Shown: positions 36,783 through 44,477 of the stretch, one piece after another
Layout of the letters: each line of letters opens with the position of its first letter
Position numbering within the stretch: the first letter of the stretch is position 1
Assembly (NCBI GenBank): GCA_017744415.1
Contig: JAGIBJ010000047.1
Location: 1 to 61,661 of the forward strand
Direction of reading: 5' to 3'
DNA from: Solirubrobacteraceae bacterium
Lineage (GTDB): Bacteria > Actinomycetota > Thermoleophilia > Solirubrobacterales > Solirubrobacteraceae
DNA: 61,661 nt
Program-made: the position numbers and the translations under genes
Notes under the pieces: generated by a model
Seen by the model: only the letters and a program-made list of their open reading frames with translations
Database searches by the model: none
Told to the model about the DNA's origin: nothing

Positions 36783-36802
36783 GGATCGATAGCCTTCGAT
36801 CC
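36783..36802. promoter_or_regulatory. Candidate ArsR operator touching the arsR start codon
   Basis: GGATCGA-TAGCCT-TCGATCC is a perfect 7-bp inverted repeat with a 6-bp spacer. It ends at 36802, and the arsR ATG is at 36803-36805. ArsR-family repressors bind short palindromes of this size in their own promoters. The position would block early transcription or suggests a leaderless message. This is inferred from symmetry and position. Confidence 0.6.
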
Positions 36803-37156
36803 ATGTCGGCCCCGCTCCAGCTCGAGCCCAAGGTGAAGCGGCCGGTCGGCGAGCCGTGCTGCGAGCCCGTCGTCTACCCCGAGGTCGACCGTCAGCGCGC
36901 GTCGCGGCTCGCGGAGGTGGCGAAGGCTCTGGGTGATCCGATCCGGCTCCAGCTCGTCGACGTGCTGCGCCAGCACGCCGGCAAGGTGTGCGTGTGCGAG
37001 CTCGTGCCCCTGTTCGACGTCTCCCAGCCCACGCTCAGCCACCACCTCAAGAGGCTCCGCGACGCCGGGCTCGTCGACTCAGAGAAGCGCGGCCTCTGGG
37101 CCTACTACTACGTGCTGCCGGAGCGCCTCGACGACCTGACGGCCTGGCTGGGATGA
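36803..37156 (+). CDS. arsR: ArsR family metalloregulator (arsenite-responsive type)
   Basis: The 117-aa winged-helix repressor has Cys63-Val-Cys65 in KVCVCELV, at the start of the DNA-binding region. That is where classical As(III)-sensing ArsR proteins carry their metal-binding pair. An extra Cys19-Cys20 pair lies near the N-terminus and could provide the third sulfur. The recognition helix is SQPTLSHHLKRLRDAGLV. The ATG at 36803 was chosen over an earlier start, as it removes a non-conserved stretch. The stop overlaps the next gene (ATGA). The neighbouring ArsC and aquaglyceroporin support an arsenic role. Confidence 0.9.
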   Translation: MSAPLQLEPKVKRPVGEPCCEPVVYPEVDRQRASRLAEVAKALGDPIRLQLVDVLRQHAGKVCVCELVPLFDVSQPTLSHHLKRLRDAGLVDSEKRGLWAYYYVLPERLDDLTAWLG

Positions 37157-37671
37157 GCCCGATGGCCGCCGAGCTGCTGATCCGGCCGGCCCGAGAGACG
37201 GATCTGGCCACGGTCGCAGCGATCTACAGCGCTGGGATCGCGGAGCGGATCGCGACGTTCGAGACGTCGCCACGCACGGCTTCGGATCTCGCCGACTGGA
37301 TCGGAGACGGCCAGCCGTTCCTCGTCGCCGAGCGCGGCGGGCAGGTGGTGGGATGGGCGCGCGCCGGCGACTACTCCGACCGGTGCGTCTACTCCGGGGT
37401 GGGTGAGCACGCGGTCTACGTCGATCCGCAGGCCCGCAGTGCCGGGCTCGGGCGGCAGTTGCTCGAGGCGCTCGCTGCGGCCGCCGAGGAGGCGGGGCTC
37501 TACAAGCTCACGAGCCGTGTGTTCACCGACAACGCCGCGAGCCGGGCGGCGCACCTCGCGGCAGGATTCACGGAAGTCGGCGTGCAGCGCCGGCACGGGC
37601 GGCTCGAGGGCGAGTGGAAGGACTGCGTCCTCGTCGAGCGCCTGCTCGGGCCCGCCGCCGAGGCCGGCTAG
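37153..37671 (+). CDS. arsN: GNAT acetyltransferase, ArsN / phosphinothricin acetyltransferase-like
   Basis: The 172-aa protein fits the ArsN1/PAT subgroup of GNAT enzymes. IRPARETDLATVAAIY is the start pattern, with FETSPRT near residue 40. ARSAGLGRQLLEAL is the acetyl-CoA pyrophosphate loop, and AGFTEVGVQRRHGRLEGEWKDCVL is the diagnostic C-terminal block. ArsN proteins acetylate the arsenic antibiotic arsinothricin; close relatives act on phosphinothricin. The overlap with arsR and the adjacent arsC favour the arsenic reading. Its stop shares the palindrome CTAG with the convergent arsC stop. Confidence 0.78.
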   Translation: MSPMAAELLIRPARETDLATVAAIYSAGIAERIATFETSPRTASDLADWIGDGQPFLVAERGGQVVGWARAGDYSDRCVYSGVGEHAVYVDPQARSAGLGRQLLEALAAAAEEAGLYKLTSRVFTDNAASRAAHLAAGFTEVGVQRRHGRLEGEWKDCVLVERLLGPAAEAG

Positions 37672-38066
37672 GTGTCGAGCTCGACGATCAGCGCCTTCAC
37701 TCGCTCGGCGATCTCGTCGCGCGTGGTGCGGACGGCATCGACCGACTGTCCCTTGGGGTCGGTGAGCTCCCAGTCGAGGTAGCGCTTGCCCGGGATGAAC
37801 GGGCAGCTGTCGCCGCAACCCATCGTCACGACGACATCCGCCTGCTGCGCGAGTTCGGTCGTCAGGCGCTGCGGGCGGATCCCGGTGAGGTCGTGGCCGA
37901 GCTCGGCCATCACGGTCACCACTTCGGGGTGCACGTGGCCGGCAGGGTCGGCGATGGATCCCGCCGAGCTCGAGGTATGGCGCCCGCCTGCCGCGGCGTC
38001 GAAGAACGCACGGCTCATCTGCGAACGGCCGGCGTTGTGCAGGCAGACGAACAGCACGTGACTCAC
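37668..38066 (-). CDS. arsC: Arsenate reductase, low-molecular-weight phosphatase type
   Basis: The 132-aa protein has the phosphatase P-loop C8-LHNAGR-S (CX5R). A resolving cysteine pair, C84 and C88, lies in MGCGDSCPFIPGKRYLDW. The short CGDxC spacing resembles actinobacterial enzymes that use mycothiol/mycoredoxin and not thioredoxin; that coupling is inferred. It reduces As(V) to As(III) in the cytosol. Translation starts at a GTG that overlaps the aquaporin stop (GTGA), so channel and reductase are co-expressed from the upstream side. Confidence 0.9.
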   Translation of the reverse strand: MSHVLFVCLHNAGRSQMSRAFFDAAAGGRHTSSSAGSIADPAGHVHPEVVTVMAELGHDLTGIRPQRLTTELAQQADVVVTMGCGDSCPFIPGKRYLDWELTDPKGQSVDAVRTTRDEIAERVKALIVELDT

Positions 38067-38782
38067 GGCGCGACCTCGCGGGGGTGGGGAACGACGACGT
38101 CCGAAGCCTGCGCGGCGGTGACGCCGGGGTAGAGCGCGCGGATCAGCCCGACGGCGAGGCCCGCGCCGACGAGCTGCATCGCGGTGAACGCCGGCGCAGA
38201 CGCCGGAGCGATCCCGGCGAACGTGTCGGAGAACATCCGCCCCACGGTGATGGCCGGATTCGCGAAGCTCGTCGACGACGTGAACCAGTAGGCCGCGCCG
38301 ATGTAGGCGCCGACCGCGGCCGGCGCGCTGCCGGCACGGCCGCTGCGCACGAGGCTGAAGATCAGCAGGAGCAGGCCACTCGTCGCGACCACCTCGGCGA
38401 GCAGCGGGCCCGCGGAGGCGCGGTGCGTGTCCGAGATCGAGATGGCGGCGAGCTCGTACATGCCGTTCGCGAGGACGGCGCCGGCGGTGCACCCGGCCAC
38501 CTGCGCGGGCAGGTAGGCGGCGGCATCGCGCCATGAGAGCCCACCGAACGCCGCATCGACGAGCGAGACCACCGGGTTGAAGTGCGCGCCCGACACCGGC
38601 CCGAACATCAGGATCAGCGCGAAGAGGCCGGCCGCGGTAGCGGCCGCGTTCTCGAGCAGCTGCAGTCCGACGTCGTCGCTGAGTCGCTGCGCCGCGATGC
38701 CCGAGCCGATCACGAGCGCGGCGAGCAGGAGCGCCCCGAGGAACTCGGCCAGGAGCCGGCGCGGGAGCGGGAGCGATTGCAT
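38063..38782 (-). CDS. MIP-family channel (AqpS-like aquaglyceroporin) of the arsenic operon
   Basis: The 239-aa protein has six membrane helices and two half-helix loops: HFNPVVS (first NPx) and FANPAITVGR (second NPA followed by Arg). This is the layout of a MIP channel; the first NPA reads NPV, as in some arsenite-conducting members such as AqpS. Linked to arsC, it would let arsenite flow out after reduction, replacing an ArsB or Acr3 pump, and no pump gene is present here. It is the first gene of the minus-strand aqpS-arsC pair. Confidence 0.86.
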   Translation of the reverse strand: MQSLPLPRRLLAEFLGALLLAALVIGSGIAAQRLSDDVGLQLLENAAATAAGLFALILMFGPVSGAHFNPVVSLVDAAFGGLSWRDAAAYLPAQVAGCTAGAVLANGMYELAAISISDTHRASAGPLLAEVVATSGLLLLIFSLVRSGRAGSAPAAVGAYIGAAYWFTSSTSFANPAITVGRMFSDTFAGIAPASAPAFTAMQLVGAGLAVGLIRALYPGVTAAQASDVVVPHPREVAP

Positions 38783-38944
38783 CGACGAAAGCCTACGTAA
38801 TCGGGTGGCGCGGATGTCGCCGGGGAGTGAACGTGCGCCGGGGCCGTCGGTGGCTCGTACCGCTGTTGAGCCGGATGGCGCGGACGCGCCCGTTGCCTGC
38901 GGTCGCGCCTGGGCGGCCGGGCGTGCAGGACTACGTTCGACCTC

Positions 38945-39154
38945 ATGGAGTTCGATCGCACGATTCGTTGGCTACGGGGTGACGCGCACGAAGGGTCTCT
39001 CTCCGCACTGCAGCCGGAGCTCGACGCCGAGGTGCGCGCGATGCTCCGCGGCGGGCAGCACACGGAGGCCGTCCACCTGGTGCGGGAGCGCACGGGTATC
39101 GCGCCCGCGCGGGCGCGGCGGCTCGTCGACGCCGTCGAGGTGCGTACCGGCTGA
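38945..39154 (+). CDS. Small protein resembling the ribosomal L7/L12 C-terminal fold
   Basis: The 69-aa product has a C-terminal half AVHLVRERTGIAPARARRLVDAV. Its pattern (basic, aliphatic, TG, helix) matches the L7/L12 C-terminal domain (AIKxVRexTGlgLkEAKdLVE). Many bacteria have such stand-alone small proteins of unknown role. An Asp/Glu-rich N-terminal half precedes it. The ATG has only a weak upstream purine run. It is divergent from the aquaporin gene and 100 bp before a response regulator. Likely real, function unknown. Confidence 0.6.
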   Translation: MEFDRTIRWLRGDAHEGSLSALQPELDAEVRAMLRGGQHTEAVHLVRERTGIAPARARRLVDAVEVRTG

Positions 39155-39194
39155 GCCCCGACGGGTCGACGAAGGCCCGACCCACGAGCCACTT

Positions 39195-39213
39195 GGGCAA
39201 AGACGGGGCAAAG
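39195..39213 (+). promoter_or_regulatory. Candidate OmpR-type direct repeat upstream of the response regulator
   Basis: GGGCAAAG occurs at 39195-39202 and again at 39206-39213, exactly 11 bp apart. One helical turn is the spacing at which OmpR/PhoB-family dimers bind head to tail. It lies 42 bp before the regulator ATG. A matching pair (reverse orientation) occurs just after the kinase gene at 41259-41277. Autoregulation is inferred. Confidence 0.6.
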
Positions 39214-39254
39214 GTTTCCTGCTGGCGGCTGCCGCCGGACATACGATCGCCCCC

Positions 39255-39929
39255 ATGACGCACCGCCTCCTCGTGGTCGAAGACGACGCGGCGATCGCCG
39301 AACCGCTGGTGCGAGCCCTCGAGCGTGAGGGCTGGAGCGTCAAGCACACCGAGAGCGGCGAGCAGGCCCTCGACGCCCTCGACGCCGAGGCGTTCGCGTT
39401 GGTCGTCCTCGACATCGGCCTCCCGGGCATGGACGGCGTGGAGGTGTGCCGGCGGATCCGCGACGGCCACCCCGCCTGCGGCGTCCTCATGCTCACCGCG
39501 CGCAGCTCAGAGCTCGACGAGGTGCTCGGGCTCGACGCGGGCGCCGACGACTACGTCACGAAGCCGTTCAGCCTCTCGGTGCTGCTCGCGCGCGTGCGCG
39601 CACTCCTGCGGCGGGAGTCCTCCGCCGCCGACGGCGGCGGGATGGTCGAGGCGGGGCCGGTGCGGATCGATCACGGCTCGCACCGCGCGTGGTGCCGCGG
39701 CGAGGAGCTCGATCTCTCCCCGAAGCAGTTCGACCTGCTCGCCTACCTCGTGGAGCGGCCCGGCGTGGCGCGCCGCCGCGAGGAGATCATGAGCGCCGTC
39801 TGGGACGAGAACTGGTGGGGCTCGACGAAGACGCTCGACGTCCACATCGGTTGGCTACGGCAGAAGCTCGGTGACCCCGCACTCATCAGCACCGTGCGCG
39901 GTCACGGGTATCGGTTCGAGCTGCCATGA
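39255..39929 (+). CDS. OmpR/PhoB family response regulator
   Basis: The 224-aa protein has a receiver domain with the acidic pocket (VEDDAAI), phospho-acceptor Asp53 (VVLDIGLPGMDG) and the KPF switch lysine. A C-terminal winged-helix domain (about 130-224) ends with the typical STVRGHGYRFE. The ATG at 39255 fits the family start; longer frames are noise. Its stop overlaps the kinase start (ATGA), confirming a two-component pair. Confidence 0.93.
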   Translation: MTHRLLVVEDDAAIAEPLVRALEREGWSVKHTESGEQALDALDAEAFALVVLDIGLPGMDGVEVCRRIRDGHPACGVLMLTARSSELDEVLGLDAGADDYVTKPFSLSVLLARVRALLRRESSAADGGGMVEAGPVRIDHGSHRAWCRGEELDLSPKQFDLLAYLVERPGVARRREEIMSAVWDENWWGSTKTLDVHIGWLRQKLGDPALISTVRGHGYRFELP

Positions 39930-41203
39930 GGCGGCGCCTGCTCGTTTCCACGTCGCTGATCGCCCTCGCCGCCGTCGTGCTGCTCGGTGTGCCGCTCGCG
40001 ATCGTCGGCACGGCGCTCATCCATCAGCGTGCCGACATGGTCCTGGAGCGCCGGGCTGATGCGATCGCTCTCCGAGTCGCGCGGGCGCAGGCGCGGGGCG
40101 ACGACATCGCCGCCGTGCCCGTCGCCGATCTCATCCCTCGCAACTCCGCCGTCCAGGTGTCGGGCGCAGGCGAGGCCATCACGCTCGGCCGCGTGCCGAG
40201 CGGCCGGGTCACGCGCGAGACCTCCGGCGATGGCGGGCCGCTGCGGGTGACGCTCGTCGCGCCCGCGTCGGCGCGGGACGACGACGTCGGCGCCCTGTGG
40301 CTCACCGTGTTCGGGGCCGGTTTCGGTGCGGTCATCGCCGCAGCGCTCCTGGCGTCGTTCCAGGCTCGCCGGCTCGCGGCGCCGCTCGAGCAGCTGGCCG
40401 GGCGGGTCGAGCGCGTCGGGGAGTCGGGCTACGACGGCACGCTCGTCGCCGCGCACCTTCCGGAGATCGACCAGCTGCAGCGCGCGCTCAACGGCGCCGA
40501 CCGGCGCATCGCCGAGCTGGTGGAGCGAGAGCGGCAGTTCACGGCGAACGCTTCCCATCAGATGCGGTCGCCACTCACGGCCCTGCGCATGCGTCTCGAG
40601 GAGCTACAGGCGCTCGCGGGCACCCCGGAGGCGCAGCGGGAGAGCGAGGCGGCGATGACGCAGGTCGACCGGCTGATCACCACCATCGAGCACCTCGAGG
40701 TCGTCGCCCGCAACCGCGACGACCTGCCGTCGGCTGTCGACGTCGGCGAGCTCGTCCGCTCTCACGTCGCCGCCCACGGCTGGGTACAGGCGTACGCCGC
40801 GGCCGAGCGGCAGCTCGCCGTGTTCAGTGCTGACGGCCTCATGGTCGCGATCGCCCCCGAGAGCGTGCGCCAGATCGTCGACGTGCTGCTCGATAACGCT
40901 CTGCGGCACGGCAACGGGTCGGTGCGCGTGCAGATCAGCGGTCCCGACGACGGGTGGGTGCGGCTCTCGGTCGGCGACGACGGTCCGCGGCCTCGAGACG
41001 GATCCGTGATCTTCCAGCGGGGCGTCGGGCGCGGCAGCGGCATCGGGCTCGCGGTGGCGCGCGACCTCGTGCTCCGCGCGGGCGGCGAGCTACGCCTGGG
41101 CACGAGCCGCACGACCGTGTTCGAGGCGCTCTTGCCGGCCGTGCGTCCGCGCGCGGTCCTGCCCGATCTCGGCGCCGCTCGGGCCGGGCGTTCACCGGCC
41201 TGA
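39926..41203 (+). CDS. Membrane sensor histidine kinase
   Basis: The 425-aa kinase has helix 1 (about 10-33), a ~90-residue extracytoplasmic sensor, helix 2 (about 123-145) and a HAMP-like segment. The dimerisation domain has His211 in ANASHQMRSPLTALRM. An HATPase domain follows (VLLDNALRHGNGS N box, SVGDDGPRPRD, GSGIGLAVARDL). The first glycine box is slightly irregular (DDGPRPR in place of DxGxG). The cognate regulator is the overlapping upstream gene. The stimulus is unknown. Confidence 0.92.
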   Translation: MRRRLLVSTSLIALAAVVLLGVPLAIVGTALIHQRADMVLERRADAIALRVARAQARGDDIAAVPVADLIPRNSAVQVSGAGEAITLGRVPSGRVTRETSGDGGPLRVTLVAPASARDDDVGALWLTVFGAGFGAVIAAALLASFQARRLAAPLEQLAGRVERVGESGYDGTLVAAHLPEIDQLQRALNGADRRIAELVERERQFTANASHQMRSPLTALRMRLEELQALAGTPEAQRESEAAMTQVDRLITTIEHLEVVARNRDDLPSAVDVGELVRSHVAAHGWVQAYAAAERQLAVFSADGLMVAIAPESVRQIVDVLLDNALRHGNGSVRVQISGPDDGWVRLSVGDDGPRPRDGSVIFQRGVGRGSGIGLAVARDLVLRAGGELRLGTSRTTVFEALLPAVRPRAVLPDLGAARAGRSPA

Positions 41204-41562
41204 CGCCGACGATCGGGTCGGGCCCGTCGCCGAGGGTGGCCGACCAACGCTCGGCCACCCTTTACCCAACCTTTGCCAAACCGCGGGAAGGCGTTGGTTC
41301 AGGAGCGAGAAGGTGGTTCGACCTCATGGGGAGGCGGTGACGCGACCGTCTGGCACCCCACACCAGCAGTCGCCCCGCCGCGAGGGCACGGCCCCGACGG
41401 CCGTGAGACGGAGGGCGGTCGCTGCGCAGCCGGGAAGCGCGCGGCGACCGCTCGCGTCTGTCGATCCGCGGCCGGTTGTCCGCCGCGGCGGGGTCGGCCG
41501 GCTGAACGCTCGCCATCGGGCCGTGTGGCCGGCGGGCGCCCGGGCGTACCGTCGGTCGGGCG
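41204..41562. promoter_or_regulatory. 359-bp gene-free region with inverted copy of the direct-repeat motif
   Basis: CCTTTACC (41259-41266) and CCTTTGCC (41270-41277) are 11 bp apart and are the reverse-strand form of the GGGCAAAG repeats before the response regulator. On the minus strand they read GGCAAAGG and GGTAAAGG. The rest of the region shows no convincing gene and may hold the promoter of the PAS kinase gene that starts at 41563. The repeat location suggests the regulator also acts on this promoter. Confidence 0.55.
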
Positions 41563-42651
41563 ATGACCACGCAGCAGCCCTCGATGAGCTGGCTCCTGGC
41601 CGGCGGCGCCGTCGCGCACGATCTCCTCGAGGCGTTGATCGCGAGCGTCGGCGACGCCGTCTACATGGTCGACCCCGACGGGCGCGTGCGCTTCTGCAAT
41701 CCGGCGGCGCTCCGGATCCTCGGGTACGACGATCCGGCGGACCTCGTCGGCAAGCCGAGTCACCAGACGATCCACTTCCAGCACCGCGACGGCTCCCACT
41801 ACCCGGCCGAGGAGTGCCCGATGCTGCGGCCCCGTGCGACCGGCGAGACCGTGCGGGTGGAGCTGGATTGGTTCACACGCCGCGACGGCCGGATGGTGCC
41901 GGTGGCCTACTCGTCGGCGCCGCTGGCGACCGACCAGGGCCGCGGCGCCGTGGTGGTATTCCGCGACGTGAGCGAGCGGCTCGCCAGCGAGGAGACGGCG
42001 CGCCGCGAAGCCGAGGAGCGCGCGCGGGCCGAGGAGCTCGACGCCTCCCGCGCCCGAATCCTCACCGCGATGGACGCCGAGCGCCGGCGCCTCGGCCGCG
42101 ACCTCCACGACGGCGCGCAGCAGCGGCTGCTGCACGTGCTCCTGCTGCTTGGCGACGGCCGCGCGGCGCTCGACGGCCGCGGCGGCGATTGCAACGAGAT
42201 CCTCGCGCGCGCCACCGCAGAGGTGCGCGCCGCGATCGACGACGTGCGCGCGCTGGCGGCCGGCATCCACCCGCCGATCCTCACCACGCGCGGGCTCGGC
42301 GCCGCGATCGAGTCGGTCACCGCCCGCGTGCCCGTCCCCGTGGATCTCGACATCCCGCCCGATCGCTTCGCCGAGCCCGTCGAGATCGCGGCCTACTACG
42401 TCGTCAGCGAGGCGCTCGCCAACGCCACCAAGCACGCCGTCGGTGCGAGCTCGATCCAGGTGCAGCTCGAGCACTCGCCGGGCACGCTCCTCGTGCGCGT
42501 GCGCGATGACGGCCCGGGCGGTGCGACGGTCGTCCCGGCGCACGGCCTTGGCGGCCTGATGGATCGCCTGGCCGCGCTCGGCGGAACGTTCGCCGTTGAC
42601 AGCCCGCTGGGCGGCGGCACCACGGTGCTGGCCACGCTGCCGCTTCACTGA
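41563..42651 (+). CDS. PAS-domain sensor histidine kinase, NarL/DesK type
   Basis: The 362-aa soluble kinase has a PAS domain (about 21-138: VYMVDPDGRVRFCNPAAL, HRDGSHYP), a short coiled coil (about 140-170) and a HisKA_3 motif with His182 (RLGRDLHDGAQQRL). The HATPase domain has ANATKHA, RDDGPGG and GLGGLMDRLAALGG. Kinases of this type pair with LuxR/NarL regulators. The likely partner is the minus-strand regulator at 43818-44477, separated by a PaiB-like gene and a repeat island. Confidence 0.9.
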   Translation: MTTQQPSMSWLLAGGAVAHDLLEALIASVGDAVYMVDPDGRVRFCNPAALRILGYDDPADLVGKPSHQTIHFQHRDGSHYPAEECPMLRPRATGETVRVELDWFTRRDGRMVPVAYSSAPLATDQGRGAVVVFRDVSERLASEETARREAEERARAEELDASRARILTAMDAERRRLGRDLHDGAQQRLLHVLLLLGDGRAALDGRGGDCNEILARATAEVRAAIDDVRALAAGIHPPILTTRGLGAAIESVTARVPVPVDLDIPPDRFAEPVEIAAYYVVSEALANATKHAVGASSIQVQLEHSPGTLLVRVRDDGPGGATVVPAHGLGGLMDRLAALGGTFAVDSPLGGGTTVLATLPLH

Positions 42652-42667
42652 CCCTCGTCATCGGCGC

Positions 42668-42713
42668 CGAACAGACTTCCTCTGTCGTCCTGGCAGCAGA
42701 GCAAGTCTGTTCG
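42668..42713. terminator. Long hairpin between kinase and PaiB-like genes
   Basis: CGAACAGACTT (42668-42678) pairs with AAGTCTGTTCG (42703-42713). Inside, CTCTG pairs with CAGAG across one C-C mismatch, giving about 16 paired bases and a 12-nt loop. It lies 16 bp after the kinase stop and 31 bp before the next ATG. There is no U-tract. It may be a terminator, or an operator for the downstream gene; the lower GC of the arms leaves both open. Confidence 0.6.
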
Positions 42714-42743
42714 ACGTTGTGTCTTCGCGCTACGTTCCGCCCG

Positions 42744-43373
42744 ATGCGCCACACGCCGCTCTTCGACGTCACCGATCCCGAGGTGGTGGCCGCGCTGATC
42801 GACCGCACGCCCTGGGCGACGATCACGAGCGTGCGCCGCGACGGCTCGATGGTCGCGTCGCATTACCCGGTGCTCCGCGACGCCTCGTCCGACGAGCTCA
42901 CGCTGCTGACCCACGTCGGCAAGCCCGACGACGACCTGCACGAGTTCCGCGACGCCGACGTGCTCGTCGTCTTCCAGGCCGACGTGCACGGCTACATCTC
43001 GCCGTCCTGGTACGCCGCAGCCGATCTGCCGGTCCCGACCTGGAACTTCAGCGCCGTGCACTGCTGGGGCCGCCCGGAGCTCCTCGATGCCGACGAGAAC
43101 GTGAGCGTGCTCGCCTCGCTCACGGATCACTTCGAACAACACATCGCCGATCGGCGGGTGCTCGAGCCCGCGGTGGCCGCTCGCATCGCGAAGCACGCCC
43201 TCGGCCTGCGCATCCCGGTCGACCGCTTTACGTGCAAGGTGAAGATGAGCCAGAACAAGTCGCCGGAGACCCAGCAGCGCGTGATCGATGCGCTGGAGCG
43301 CGAGGGCGAGCCCTTCGCCGATCCGGCCCTGGCGGCCGAGATGCGCCGCGTGCTGGGCCTGCCGGCCAGCTGA
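42744..43373 (+). CDS. PaiB-like FMN-binding protein
   Basis: The 209-aa protein matches the PaiB family (FMN-binding split barrel, annotated as a negative regulator). RTPWATITSVRRDGS and ASHYPVLRD mark the flavin-site strand. VFQADVHGYISPSWY and PTWNFSAVHCWGRPELLD are the most diagnostic blocks. The C-terminal KVKMSQNKSPETQQRVIDAL is also typical. The ATG at 42744 fits family length. Its stop codon lies inside an inverted-repeat copy described in the next region. The role here is unknown. Confidence 0.85.
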   Translation: MRHTPLFDVTDPEVVAALIDRTPWATITSVRRDGSMVASHYPVLRDASSDELTLLTHVGKPDDDLHEFRDADVLVVFQADVHGYISPSWYAAADLPVPTWNFSAVHCWGRPELLDADENVSVLASLTDHFEQHIADRRVLEPAVAARIAKHALGLRIPVDRFTCKVKMSQNKSPETQQRVIDALEREGEPFADPALAAEMRRVLGLPAS

Positions 43374-43817
43374 GTCGGTGCCACGGCTGCTGTTGGCGGA
43401 CGAAGACCAGGAGGCCTAGCGTCTTCCGAGGGAGCATCACCCAACCGCTGGCACCCTGACGGGGTGCTGGGCGTTGGGTATCGCGTCGAACTCGCCGCCT
43501 CTGGGCATCACCCAACCGCTGGCACCCTCAGGGGGTGCTGGGTGTTGGGTTATCTGCGACGAAATGGGATGAGGCGTCGCCCGCTGTTGGCTTGTCGCAG
43601 CTGCGCGTCCCCGTAGAGCTGCGACAAACAGGCCGGCGCCAGCCGCCGACACCGGCACACCTCGCCGCGGACCCAGGCCGGCTACGCTGCTCCGCCCTCG
43701 GTGCAGACGACCGCGACACCAAGACCCCTCGCGAGCAGGAGCCGTGGCACCGACTCGAGCGGCGACCAAACCCCTCGGGAGCAGGAGCCGTGGCACCGAC
43801 TCGAGCGGCCGCGTGCC
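43374..43817. repeat. Palindrome-rich repeat island of 444 bp, no gene
   Basis: Three repeat types occur. (1) Two 47-bp copies (43434-43480, 43505-43551) each form a hairpin with ends ACCCAAC and GTTGGGT. (2) Two tandem ~46-bp copies (43718-43763, 43765-43809) contain AGCCGTGGCACCGACTCGAG. A reverse-complement fragment, GAGTCGGTGCCACGGCT, is at 43372-43388, so the island has inverted ends. (3) TTGTCGCAGCT (43592-43602) pairs perfectly with AGCTGCGACAA (43617-43627). The outer inverted copies suggest a small non-coding mobile element or an array of REP-like hairpins. Confidence 0.75.
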
Positions 43818-44477
43818 TCAACTCGCGCGCAGGTGCGCGAGCACGGCCATCACGCGCCGGTGCTCGGCGCGCTCCTGGCCGACGCCGAGCTTGGTGAACA
43901 CGTTGCTCGCGTGCTTCTCGACGACCGTCGCGCTGATGCCGAGCGCGTCGGCGATGCCCGGGTTGGAGCGGCCCTCGGCCATGAGCTCGAGCACTTGGCG
44001 CTCGCGGGGCGTGAGCAGATCGAGCTTGGAGTCACGCCGCCGGCGCCCGAGCATGCGTGAGACCACCTCGGCATCGAGGGCCGAGCCGCCAGCCGCGACG
44101 CGGCGCACGTCCTGGGCGAAGCTCGCGACATCGGCGACGCGATCCTTGAGCAGGTAGCCGACGCCCTGCGCGTCGTCGGCGATCAGCTCGACCGCGTAGC
44201 GCTCCTCGACGAACTGGCTGAGTACGAGCAACCCCACGCGCGGGAGCTCGCGTCGGATGATGAGCGCGGCACGCACGCCGTCGTCGGTGAGATCCGGCGG
44301 CATCTGCACGTCGATGATCGCCACGTCAGGCTGGTGCAGTCGCACGGCGTCAACGAGCGACTCGGCGTCACCCGCCTGCGCAACCACGACGAACCCGGCA
44401 TCGGTGAGCAGGCGGACGAGGCCCTCGCGCAGCAGGACCTGGTCTTCGCCGACGACGATCCGCAGCTGGCCTTCCAT
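43818..44477 (-). CDS. NarL/LuxR family response regulator
   Basis: The 219-aa protein has a receiver domain with the acidic pair in VVGEDQVLLREGL, phospho-acceptor Asp56 (AIIDVQMPP) and the LLKDRVADV segment with the switch Lys. The C-terminal LuxR helix-turn-helix is LTPRERQVLELMAEGRSNPGIADALGIS, ending in VFTKLGV. The ATG at 44477 gives the family length. The kinase at 41563 is its probable partner. The gene converges on the repeat island and the PaiB-like gene. Confidence 0.92.
   Translation of the reverse strand: MEGQLRIVVGEDQVLLREGLVRLLTDAGFVVVAQAGDAESLVDAVRLHQPDVAIIDVQMPPDLTDDGVRAALIIRRELPRVGLLVLSQFVEERYAVELIADDAQGVGYLLKDRVADVASFAQDVRRVAAGGSALDAEVVSRMLGRRRRDSKLDLLTPRERQVLELMAEGRSNPGIADALGISATVVEKHASNVFTKLGVGQERAEHRRVMAVLAHLRAS

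Noticed and set aside
43434..43551. CRISPR-like repeats
   Set aside because: Only two copies, each a self-contained hairpin, with a 24-bp gap and no cas genes.
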